In this document: piece by piece, positions 1-5,230 of the stretch
Numbering within the stretch: the stretch's first letter is position 1
How the letters are laid out: every line of letters begins with the position of its first letter
The notes under the pieces: model-generated
What the model saw: the letters and a program-made list of their open reading frames with translations, nothing else
Told to the model about the DNA's origin: nothing
Database searches by the model: none
Assembly (NCBI GenBank): GCA_937901225.1
Contig: CALCGX010000121.1
Coordinates: 1 to 11,297 of the forward strand
Length of the DNA stretch: 11,297 bases
From: an uncultured Bacteroidales bacterium
GTDB taxonomy: Bacteria; Bacteroidota; Bacteroidia; Bacteroidales; Paludibacteraceae
Direction of reading: 5' to 3'
Translations under genes and position numbers: made by a program

Positions 1-5
1 AAACT

Positions 6-335
6 ATGGCTGGAAGTGTATTTTATTTAGCGCCCGTGGATAATGCATCGGGCAAGATTTTCGGAAAGAAACAAAAATGGATGGCAGTGCGCCGCTTGAC
101 GGGCAAACGCCAACGCGGTTGCAGTGTGACAGGCGAACGCACCACCGCAGTAACGGAGAAAGAACAAACATGGCGTACGCAGTTTGCGCAAATCGCTCAG
201 ATGACCCGCGAACGATTGGAAGATCCAGCTTTCATGGCGAGCGACCAAGCGGCATTTACTAAGCAATCGAAGCACAAGACCCTTCGCGCATTTGTCTTCA
301 ACATTTGCAAAGAGGAACTCTTGAATGGGAAGTAA
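6..335 (+). CDS. Small conserved Bacteroidales protein, paralogue of the gene at 7457-7837
   Basis: This 109-aa protein has no signal peptide or membrane segment and is basic in its first half. Visible motifs are PVDNASGK (residues 10-17), a GERTTAVT segment (43-50), a central charged helical part (55-85), and the C-terminal motif KTLRAFVF (91-98). The same order (PVxNxxGK, then F-x-Q-x8-L-x-x-P, then TLRxFV) appears in the 126-aa protein encoded at 7457-7837, so I take the two as diverged paralogues. I recall similar short proteins near Bacteroidales prophage or mobile regions, which fits the phage-like genes that follow, but I cannot name a function. The ATG at position 6 is chosen because the homologous region begins within ten residues of it; upstream sequence is outside the window. 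The coding frame is supported by the paralogy. Confidence 0.8.
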   Translation: MAGSVFYLAPVDNASGKIFGKKQKWMAVRRLTGKRQRGCSVTGERTTAVTEKEQTWRTQFAQIAQMTRERLEDPAFMASDQAAFTKQSKHKTLRAFVFNICKEELLNGK

Positions 336-350
336 GATTATACTTTTTCC

Positions 351-431
351 ATTCCCACGGATTGCACTGATTGGCACTGATCTTATTTGTTATCCGTATT
401 ATCCGTGGTAATCCGTGAGATCCGTGGGAAT
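351..431. repeat. 81-bp element, copy A, with 12-bp terminal inverted repeats
   Basis: The element begins ATTCCCACGGAT and ends ATCCGTGGGAAT, which are perfect inverted repeats of each other. Inside, the words GATTGCACT, GATTGGCACT and several copies of ATCCGT recur. An 81-bp copy at 458-538 differs by three G/A transitions. Flanks on both sides also match loosely, so the pair is a duplication with a period of 107 bp. No coding potential is seen. Confidence 0.9.
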
Positions 432-457
432 AACAAGAATAATTTTACACTTTTACA

Positions 458-538
458 ATTCCCACAGATTGCACTGATTGGCACTGATCTTATTTGTTGT
501 CCGTGTTATCCGTGGTAATCCGTGAGATCCGTGGGAAT
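458..538. repeat. 81-bp element, copy B
   Basis: This is the second copy of the element at 351-431. It has three substitutions, all G/A. One falls in the left terminal inverted repeat (ATTCCCACAGAT), leaving 11 of 12 paired positions. It ends 17 bases before the start codon at 556, so it sits in the probable leader of the small membrane-protein gene. Confidence 0.9.
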
Positions 539-555
539 ACAAGACAAATGCAATC

Positions 556-741
556 ATGAAAAAAGTACAATTGTTTTTAGCAGTCAGTCTGTGCGGGTTT
601 GGCTGCGTATTGCTTGCATGTGGGTTCCTCTGCCCGCCATTAGGCGAGATTCACCACTCGCTATTGATAGCGTTTGGCGAGATACTGACATTCTCGGGCT
701 CGCTGATCGGGATTGATTACAAGTATCGGTATAAAGAATAA
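556..741 (+). CDS. Small two-helix membrane protein, holin-like
   Basis: This 61-aa protein has two hydrophobic segments (about residues 4-25 and 33-52) separated by a short PPLGEIHHS turn, then a basic tail ending DYKYRYKE. Size, two-helix layout and the order PPLG...LIAFGE...GIDYKYR resemble small proteins I associate with Bacteroidales prophages, often annotated as holin-like. It lies directly before a DUF5675 gene and a lipobox protein, an order compatible with a lysis cassette. The start is the ATG followed by MKKVQ; an overlapping ORF in another frame (522-716) lacks a sensible protein. Function as a holin is inference; it could equally be a small inner-membrane protein of unknown role. 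Confidence 0.72.
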   Translation: MKKVQLFLAVSLCGFGCVLLACGFLCPPLGEIHHSLLIAFGEILTFSGSLIGIDYKYRYKE

Positions 742-769
742 AGAACCAAGAACCAGGAACCAAGACAAA
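742..769 (+). repeat. Heptad word array, consensus AGAACCA
   Basis: Four consecutive 7-bp units start right after the stop codon of the preceding gene: AGAACCA, AGAACCA, GGAACCA and the decayed AGACAAA. The array is intergenic. The next array in this gap (832-859) has the same period. Confidence 0.8.
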
Positions 770-770
770 T

Positions 771-811
771 TAGTTTAGTGGACGCTTCGCTACTGTTTAG
801 TGTTTATACTA
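771..811. repeat. GTTTAGTG word pair around a mini inverted repeat
   Basis: The octamer GTTTAGTG occurs at about 773-780 and again at about 795-802, separated by a GC-richer insert containing CGCTTCG. The same word read on the other strand (CACTAAAC) makes up the heptad array at 2408-2435. The word/insert/word layout resembles the arrays around the four-helix gene. Confidence 0.55.
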
Positions 812-831
812 GACGAAGGTAATAAGTCTTT

Positions 832-859
832 GCTCCTTGTTCCTTACTCCTTACTCAAA
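832..859 (+). repeat. Heptad word array, consensus RYTCCTT
   Basis: Four consecutive 7-bp units: GCTCCTT, GTTCCTT, ACTCCTT and the decayed ACTCAAA. It ends three bases before the preferred start codon of the DUF5675 gene at 863. A longer reading frame opening at 800 would translate this array, which is the main reason for preferring the later start. Confidence 0.8.
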
Positions 860-862
860 ATT

Positions 863-1360
863 ATGTATATACGATTGATACGAAATGAGGCAAAAGGGAA
901 TGCGATAACAGGGCGATTGATAGTTGACAATGGACAGTTAACAGTTGATACCTTGGAACATCTACAATACGCTATCCCTACGGGCTTCTACCGCGTGCGA
1001 CTAACCTACTCTCCCACGTTTAAGGAGGTGTTGCCCATACTGGATGGTGTCTTGGGCTATGCTCAACAACCACATAACGGCATACACCGAACAGGTATCC
1101 GCATCCATGCGGGTAATACGATAGCCGACTCGCGTGGGTGCATACTTGTCGGTTCTGCCGATATAGGCTATAAGGCGATGGGGCGATCAGGCGAAGAAGC
1201 GAGATTGTTATCCTCGCGCAAAGCGCTCAATGAGCTGCGTGCGTATTTATTGAACTATCAAAAACAATACCCAAATGAAGAAATGTATATCGAGATTACT
1301 GAACCTGATGCTTATCCTCTGTACGATGTGCCTTATGAGCGCGAGTTGCAGAAGCCATAA
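863..1360 (+). CDS. DUF5675 family protein (phage-type, possible L,D-transpeptidase-like fold)
   Basis: This 165-aa protein matches the DUF5675 layout: an N-terminal strand pair leading to DTLE (residues 29-32), IPTGFYRVRL (38-47), and the signature GIRIHAGNTIADSRGCILVG (78-97). The H-x-G...S-x-G-C spacing (H82, G84, S90, G92, C93) resembles the active-site motif of YkuD L,D-transpeptidases, so a role on peptidoglycan is possible but inferred. No signal peptide is present, as expected of phage endolysin-type proteins. The start at 863 (MYIRLIRNEAKGN) is preferred over 800 because 800-862 would translate a heptad repeat array. A second heptad array (917-951) lies in frame and encodes residues 19-30. 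The 3' end overlaps the next gene by 86 bp in another frame. Confidence 0.8.
   Translation: MYIRLIRNEAKGNAITGRLIVDNGQLTVDTLEHLQYAIPTGFYRVRLTYSPTFKEVLPILDGVLGYAQQPHNGIHRTGIRIHAGNTIADSRGCILVGSADIGYKAMGRSGEEARLLSSRKALNELRAYLLNYQKQYPNEEMYIEITEPDAYPLYDVPYERELQKP
917..951 (+). repeat. In-frame heptad array, consensus TTGACAG, inside the DUF5675 gene
   Basis: Five consecutive 7-bp units: TTGATAG, TTGACAA, TGGACAG, TTAACAG, TTGATAC. Translated in the gene's frame they give LIVDNGQLTVD, which falls exactly where the family has its strand before the conserved DTLE. Because 35 bp is not a multiple of three, an insertion would have needed a compensating change, or the array replaced existing sequence. 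Confidence 0.8.
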
Positions 1361-1706
1361 TGTCCCACGGATCGCACAGATTGACACGGATAGATACGAA
1401 AGCCATTTCTTGCAGCGTGTGGACACTGTTGTGGTGCGGGATAGTGTGTTCGTGAGTGAGGTGATGAAAGGTGATACGGTGTATCTGACGCGGGTGGAAT
1501 GGCGGGACAGATGGCGTACACGCGTGGAAAGAGATACCGTGGTGGATGTGCGGGTGGAGAAAGAGGTGGTGCAGTTGCCCCCCGAGCGGTATATACCGAA
1601 GTTTTACAGATGGTGCACCATTGCCCTGTGGGCGATTGAGATCTTAGCACTAGGCTATGGGCTATTGCGGTGGCGCGTGAAATGGCTGCGCGTTGGTAGC
1701 GGATAA
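1275..1706 (+). CDS. Cys-lipobox protein with C-terminal membrane helix, Rz1/spanin-like position
   Basis: This 143-aa protein starts inside the DUF5675 gene (86-bp overlap, different frame). Residues 1-24 form a signal sequence ending in a lipobox-like LMSASC with Cys25. Residues 45-100 are rich in alternating V, D and R (VDTVVVRDSVFV, RWRTRVERDTVV), a pattern of small Bacteroidales phage-associated proteins. Residues 113-132 form a strong membrane helix, followed by a basic tail. A later start at 1308 (MLILCTMC) would also keep the lipobox. The overlap and lipobox recall the Rz/Rz1 spanin arrangement, but this is analogy, not homology that I can show. Residues 30-40 are encoded by a partial copy of the 351-431 element. 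The stop codon lies in a palindrome shared with the convergent gene. Confidence 0.7.
   Translation: MKKCISRLLNLMLILCTMCLMSASCRSHNVPRIAQIDTDRYESHFLQRVDTVVVRDSVFVSEVMKGDTVYLTRVEWRDRWRTRVERDTVVDVRVEKEVVQLPPERYIPKFYRWCTIALWAIEILALGYGLLRWRVKWLRVGSG
1363..1393 (+). repeat. Partial copy of the 351-431 element inside a coding region
   Basis: The sequence reads TCCCACGGATCGCACAGATT followed by GACACGGATAG, a diverged match to the left half of the 81-bp element (CCCACGGATTGCACTGATTG). Here it is translated as VPRIAQIDTDR directly after the lipobox cysteine of the gene at 1275-1706. Confidence 0.7.
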
Positions 1707-1721
1707 TCCGCTACTCGCGCA
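1687..1721. terminator. Shared palindrome at convergent gene ends, possible bidirectional terminator
   Basis: GTAGCGGAT-A-ATCCGCTAC (1696-1714) is a perfect 9-bp inverted repeat that contains the TAA of the plus-strand gene (1704-1706) and overlaps the TAG of the minus-strand gene (1711-1713). An outer TGCGCG/CGCGCA pair (1687-1692 and 1716-1721) extends the stem across a small internal loop. No T-run follows on either strand, so classical intrinsic termination is uncertain. Only four bases separate the two genes, so there is no other room for a terminator. Confidence 0.5.
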
Positions 1722-2415
1722 CCGTGATGTGGAAGCAGGCTTGCTTGTATTCGTACTTGACGTAGATACGTCCTGCGCGTTGTTCGTTGAGGAGGACTTG
1801 ACCAAGAACCAGTTTCAGATTATCCTGGTGCATGTACTCGCGCGTGCGCGTTACCTTATTAAAACGGAAGTATGCCAAGTCGAAGGTCGTGCCATAGTTG
1901 TGGCAAGAGTTGGTAGTGGCATTGATGTTACCACTGCGTTGCAGTTGCTTGATATCATCCTTGGTGCGGAGCACGCTGGTGACATAGAACTGATAATGCG
2001 GCAAACCATTGCGCTGCAAGATATCCGCGAACTCGGCACCAATGCGCTCCAGTTCCTTGGCCGCAGCAGGCACGAGGTAAGGGATAGAATGCGTGAGCGA
2101 GTCCACGATATAGTTGTCGTTGCTCTTGATAAGCGACAATTGGCTACGCATACGCGCTGCCTCTTGGCGATTTTGCGGTGGCGTCTTCAAGCCAATGGCT
2201 TGCGCGGCTTGCACCTGCTTGGCTTGGGTGTCGCGAAACTTGTCCTTGTAACTGAACGTGCGCCCTGGGTAACGCACCATGGTGTCCTCTATGAGTTCAG
2301 AAGAAGAGGAGTTCTGACGTTCAGAAGAATTGGTGCCACAAGCTATGAAACCAAAGACTAGTCCTGCCATCAGCAGGACTAATCTTACTATATTTCGTGT
2401 ATATTCTCTAAACAC
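1711..2415 (-). CDS. DUF5715-like lipoprotein with M15-type zinc peptidase signature
   Basis: This 234-aa protein has a basic n-region, a hydrophobic core (residues 9-25) and a lipobox-like GFIAC with Cys26, so it is probably a membrane-anchored periplasmic protein. The C-terminal half contains YVTSVLRTKDD (144-154), SCHNYGTTFDLAYF (170-183) and CFHITVR (227-233). H172, D179 and H229 match the HxxGxxxD...H zinc triad of the M15 D-Ala-D-Ala carboxypeptidase fold (DUF5715 family in Bacteroidota), suggesting a cell-wall peptidase. Family membership is from memory of the motifs. The most upstream possible start is a GTG lying within a heptad repeat array; an ATG at residue 16 would leave a signal peptide too short and without positive charge. 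Residues 30-41 are encoded by octad repeats. It follows cysS by 22 bp, probably in one operon. Confidence 0.8.
   Translation of the reverse strand: MFREYTRNIVRLVLLMAGLVFGFIACGTNSSERQNSSSSELIEDTMVRYPGRTFSYKDKFRDTQAKQVQAAQAIGLKTPPQNRQEAARMRSQLSLIKSNDNYIVDSLTHSIPYLVPAAAKELERIGAEFADILQRNGLPHYQFYVTSVLRTKDDIKQLQRSGNINATTNSCHNYGTTFDLAYFRFNKVTRTREYMHQDNLKLVLGQVLLNEQRAGRIYVKYEYKQACFHITVRE
2295..2326 (-). repeat. In-frame octad array after the lipoprotein cysteine
   Basis: Four consecutive 8-bp units on the plus strand: GTTCAGAA, GAAGAGGA, GTTCTGAC, GTTCAGAA. They encode the Ser-rich tether (residues 30-41) just after Cys26 of the DUF5715 lipoprotein. The word is the same family as the octads in the neighbouring cysS gene. 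Confidence 0.75.
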
Positions 2416-2435
2416 TAAACGCTAAACACTAAACC
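2408..2435. repeat. Heptad array CTAAACN x4 between cysS and the DUF5715 gene
   Basis: Four 7-bp units on the plus strand: CTAAACA, CTAAACG, CTAAACA, CTAAACC. The array fills the 22-bp gap between the two genes and reaches into the 5' end of the DUF5715 frame. The GTG start codon of that frame (2413-2415 read on the minus strand) lies in it, and the in-frame TAG two codons upstream also comes from it. Confidence 0.85.
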
Positions 2436-2437
2436 AA

Positions 2438-3931
2438 TCAAAGGCTCCATTCGAAGCCGTCTTTGGTATCTTTGATAGTGAAGCCAAGAGCAGTCAGTTC
2501 GTTGCGAATCTTGTCGCTGGTACCCCAATCCTTGTTGCGCTTAGCTTCGAGGCGCATATTGAGGAGCATGTCCACGGCTCCTTTGTAGGAGTTGAGGAGT
2601 TCAGGAGTTGAGGAGTTGAGGAGTCCCTCTGCTCCACCCAATTGCAAACCGAGGATGTCCATTGCGTAGGTTTTCCATACGGCACGCAACTCCTCCAAGT
2701 CAGCCTCAGAGATGGTGCCCTTGCCATCGAATACGGTATTGATAGCGCGTGCGGAATCAAAGAGGTGAGAGATCACGATAGGCGAGTTGAGGTCGTCGTC
2801 CATGGCTTCTTGGCAACGCGTGCGAAGCGAGTTGAGGAGTTCAGGGTTCAGATGTTCAGAAGTAGCATCTGATGCCTTGATCTTCATCAAGCGTTGGTAT
2901 GCCTCGGTTAGGCGGGCAAGACCTTTCTCCGCAGCCACGAGGGCATCGTTGGAGAAGTCCACCGTGGAGCGATAATGCGCTTGGAGGATGAAGAAGCGGA
3001 TGGTCATTGGAGAGAATGGTTGCTCCAGCAAGTGATGATTGCCCGCAAAGAACTGCTCGAGGGTGATGAAGTTGTTGTAGCTCTTACCCATCTTCTTACC
3101 CGCGATGGTAATCATGTTGTTGTGCATCCAGTAGTGTACACTGTCATGACCAAGCGCTGCGCAGCTCTGTGCGATCTCTGCCTCGTGGTGGGGGAACATC
3201 AAGTCCATACCGCCGCCATGGATATCGAACTGCTCGCCGAGGTACTTGGTACCCATTGCAGAGCACTCCATATGCCAACCAGGGAAACCTTCGCTCCAAG
3301 GACTTGGCCAGTGCATGATATGCTCAGGCGCCGCTTTCTTCCAAAGGGCAAAGTCAAAGCTGTGCTTCTTCTCTTGTTGTCCGTCGAGTTCGCGTGTCTC
3401 GGTGACGATATCCTCGAGGTTACGGCCCGAGAGTTTGCCATAAGGATAATCTTTGGCGTACTTCTCGACGTCCATATAGACGCTACCGTTGCTGACGTAG
3501 GCATAGCCCTTGTCCATGATTTTCTGGACGAAGGCAATCTGCTCGATGATATGTCCGCTGGCATGTGGTTCGATGGATGGTGGCAGCACGTTGAGCAATT
3601 CCATATCGTGGTGGTAGCGGTTGGTGAAATATTGCACCACCTCCATTGGTTCGAGTTGCTCGAGGCGTGCTTTCTTGGCTATCTTATCCTCGCCCTCATC
3701 GGCATCGTGCTCCAAGTGGCCCACATCGGTGATGTTGCGCACATAGCGCACCTTGTAGCCGAGGTGCATGAGGTAACGATAGAGAAGGTCGAACGTGATA
3801 GCAGGGCGTGCATGTCCCAAGTGTGCATCGCCGTACACGGTAGGACCGCAGACATACATGCCTACGTGTCCTTCGTGCAAGGGTTTGAAATATTCTTTTT
3901 GTCTAGATAATGTATTATAAATCTGAAGCAT
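2438..3931 (-). CDS. cysS: Cysteinyl-tRNA synthetase
   Basis: This class I aminoacyl-tRNA synthetase attaches cysteine to tRNA-Cys in the cytosol. The 497-aa product shows MYVCGPTVYG (residues 25-34, Cys28), the HIGH motif as HLGH (37-40), WHMECSAMG (219-227, Cys223), FPHHEAEIAQS (246-256) and the KMSKS loop as KMGKS (280-284). Cys28, Cys223, His248 and Glu252 correspond to the four zinc ligands of E. coli CysRS. The DALR-type helical domain and the tail KDWGTSDKIRNELTALGF follow. It is about 36 aa longer than the E. coli enzyme; part of the excess is two stretches encoded by octad repeats (about residues 356-367 and 436-447), the second between the helical domain and the C-terminal tail. Its ATG overlaps the nagB stop by one base (TAATG on the minus strand), implying translational coupling. 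Confidence 0.97.
   Translation of the reverse strand: MLQIYNTLSRQKEYFKPLHEGHVGMYVCGPTVYGDAHLGHARPAITFDLLYRYLMHLGYKVRYVRNITDVGHLEHDADEGEDKIAKKARLEQLEPMEVVQYFTNRYHHDMELLNVLPPSIEPHASGHIIEQIAFVQKIMDKGYAYVSNGSVYMDVEKYAKDYPYGKLSGRNLEDIVTETRELDGQQEKKHSFDFALWKKAAPEHIMHWPSPWSEGFPGWHMECSAMGTKYLGEQFDIHGGGMDLMFPHHEAEIAQSCAALGHDSVHYWMHNNMITIAGKKMGKSYNNFITLEQFFAGNHHLLEQPFSPMTIRFFILQAHYRSTVDFSNDALVAAEKGLARLTEAYQRLMKIKASDATSEHLNPELLNSLRTRCQEAMDDDLNSPIVISHLFDSARAINTVFDGKGTISEADLEELRAVWKTYAMDILGLQLGGAEGLLNSSTPELLNSYKGAVDMLLNMRLEAKRNKDWGTSDKIRNELTALGFTIKDTKDGFEWSL
2591..2622 (-). repeat. In-frame octad array in the cysS 3' part
   Basis: Four consecutive 8-bp units on the plus strand: GTTGAGGA, GTTCAGGA, GTTGAGGA, GTTGAGGA, with a decayed unit (TTGTAGGA) just before. 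Three octads make a 24-bp coding period, giving the LLNSSTPE LLNS repeat at residues 436-447 of CysS. Confidence 0.85.
2831..2861 (-). repeat. Second octad array in cysS
   Basis: Units on the plus strand: GTTGAGGA, GTTCAGG (one base short), GTTCAGAT, GTTCAGAA. They encode SEHLNPELLNS around residues 356-367. The last unit is identical to two units in the DUF5715 gene. Confidence 0.75.
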
Positions 3932-4740
3932 TAGAGCAGTGATTTAGGATCGAGGTTGTTTTTCTCAATGTCTTTGAAGTAGTTGTAGGTGCCGACTTTG
4001 AGTTCTGCGCAAGCAGCTTCATCAGCTACGATGATACCATGTTGGTGCATTTGGAGCGCAGAGATGGTCCACATATGAGAGATTGGCTCCTCGATAGCGT
4101 GTTGGAGCGCACGTGCTTTGTTGTGGCCATTGACCATGATGAGAACCTCTTTAGCATCCATGATGGTACCTACACCTACGGTGAGAGCGGTCTTAGGCAC
4201 TTTGTTCACGTCGTTGTCAAAGAAGCGCGAGTTGGCGATGATGGTGTCGGTAGTGAGCTCTTTCTTGCGGGTGCGAGAAGTGAGTGAGCTACCTGGCTCG
4301 TTGAATGCGATGTGACCATCAGGACCGATACCGCCCAAGAAGAGCATGATACCGCCGTAGTTCTTGATCTTTTCTTCGTAGCGCGCGCACTCAGCAGCCA
4401 AATCCTCGGCGTTGCCGTTGAGGATATTCACGTTCTCAGGACGGATGTCGATGTGAGAGAAGAAGTTCTTCCACATAAAGGTGTGGTAGCTCTCAGAGTG
4501 ATCCTCTGGAATACCTACATACTCGTCCATGTTGAAAGTCACTACGTTACGGAAGCTCACTTTACCCTCTTGGTAAAGGCGAATAAGGTTGCGATACATG
4601 CCGAGAGGTGAAGAACCTGTTGGCAAGCCCAAAACGAATGGAGTACCCTCTTTAGGAGCGAACTCGTTGATGCGTTTTGCTACGTAGTTAGCTGCCCACT
4701 CTGAAAGTAGGTCATAGTTTGGTTGAACAATTAGTCTCAT
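3931..4740 (-). CDS. nagB: Glucosamine-6-phosphate deaminase
   Basis: NagB converts glucosamine 6-phosphate to fructose 6-phosphate and ammonia, feeding amino-sugar carbon into glycolysis. The 269-aa product has the expected family length. LGLPTGSSPLGMY (37-49) is the phosphate-binding loop, FNMDEYVG (69-76) carries Asp72, and GGIGPDGHIAFNEPGSSL (136-153) carries Asp141, His143 and Glu148, all at the E. coli numbering. The ATG at 4740 starts the canonical MRLIV. It is the first gene of a minus-strand set with cysS (1-bp overlap) and the DUF5715 lipoprotein. I see no good TAnnTTTG promoter in the 80 bp upstream, so transcription may enter from beyond the repeat array at 4784-4856. Confidence 0.97.
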   Translation of the reverse strand: MRLIVQPNYDLLSEWAANYVAKRINEFAPKEGTPFVLGLPTGSSPLGMYRNLIRLYQEGKVSFRNVVTFNMDEYVGIPEDHSESYHTFMWKNFFSHIDIRPENVNILNGNAEDLAAECARYEEKIKNYGGIMLFLGGIGPDGHIAFNEPGSSLTSRTRKKELTTDTIIANSRFFDNDVNKVPKTALTVGVGTIMDAKEVLIMVNGHNKARALQHAIEEPISHMWTISALQMHQHGIIVADEAACAELKVGTYNYFKDIEKNNLDPKSLL

Positions 4741-4783
4741 GATACTGTTTATTTAAATGTGTTAAAAAATAATTCTTATTTTT

Positions 4784-4856
4784 AGATCGCGTTGCTGTAG
4801 ATGGTAGATCGTTCGCATTGCTCACTGTAGATCACTCGTTATACTCGCTGTAGATT
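4784..4856 (+). repeat. CTGTAGATC word array, left of the four-helix gene
   Basis: The word CTGTAGAT occurs at 4795, 4825 and 4848, with truncated TAGATCG forms at about 4783 and 4805. Spacers are about 13 bp, including CTCGTTATACTCG (4835-4847) and TTCGCATTGCTCA (4812-4824). The array is inverted relative to the one at 5231-5308, and three GATC sites fall in it. Its gene-proximal part is translated as the C-terminus of the four-helix protein (KSTASITSDLQ). Confidence 0.8.
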
Positions 4857-5211
4857 TCTGTGTTTTAAATTTATTAATCATTCCTTGGAGTAATTTTGTT
4901 TCTTGCACAATTAATTTTTCCATTCTCTCAAACTCCTCCTGAGGAAGATAACCTATATCACAAGCAATATCTATCTGCGCCAAGACTTCCATCAAAGACC
5001 CATAGGCTATCTGCATAAAATGTGCTCGGTCTTTATCCGTTCCTCTTCCTAATCCCTCAGCAATATTTGAAGGTATGGATATTGCTGCACGGCGCAACTG
5101 ATCCGCCAAGACAAAACGTTCGTTTTGCGGAAATTGCTCCAACAACAAATAAATTTCCTTTACTATTTGTTTGGCAACACAATATACATTCAGTTTTCTA
5201 AAGTTATGCAT
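4822..5211 (-). CDS. Four-helix-bundle protein, 23S rRNA-IVP family
   Basis: This 129-aa protein, counted from MHNFRKLNVYC, matches the family first seen in 23S rRNA intervening sequences: FRKLNVYCVAKQIVKEIY (helix 1), FPQNERFVLADQLRRAAISIPSNIAEGLGRG (the family's most conserved stretch), FMQIAYGSLMEVLAQIDIACDIGYL (helix 3) and a final helix. Its biochemical role is unknown; it is not inside an rRNA gene here. The family motif begins at residue 4 of this start, so the upstream 22 codons (to 5277), which come from a repeat array, are excluded. At the other end, the last 11 codons and the TGA stop lie in the left word array. Repeat arrays in inverted orientation on both sides give it a cassette-like look. 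Confidence 0.93.
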   Translation of the reverse strand: MHNFRKLNVYCVAKQIVKEIYLLLEQFPQNERFVLADQLRRAAISIPSNIAEGLGRGTDKDRAHFMQIAYGSLMEVLAQIDIACDIGYLPQEEFERMEKLIVQETKLLQGMINKFKTQKSTASITSDLQ

Positions 5212-5230
5212 ACTTCTACTTTTATTCAGT

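Noticed and set aside
351..538. Insertion sequence
   Set aside because: The 81-bp units have inverted ends but no transposase frame and no target duplication that I can see.
800..862. Longer start for the DUF5675 protein
   Set aside because: The extension translates a heptad array, and the family begins near MYIRLIR.
1693..2361. 222-aa open frame on the plus strand
   Set aside because: It is antisense to the DUF5715 gene, which has a lipobox and a zinc triad; no signal or domain is seen here.
2408..2435. Telomere-like CTAAAC repeat
   Set aside because: It is four degenerate heptads inside an operon, one of several arrays with different words; resemblance to plant telomere repeats is coincidental.
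2975..3910. 311-aa open frame on the plus strand
   Set aside because: It is antisense to cysS, whose motifs are intact; the product is His/Val-rich shadow sequence with no domain.
4822..5211. Intervening sequence of a 23S rRNA gene
   Set aside because: The encoded protein belongs to that family, but the flanks are glgB and nagB, with no rRNA sequence.
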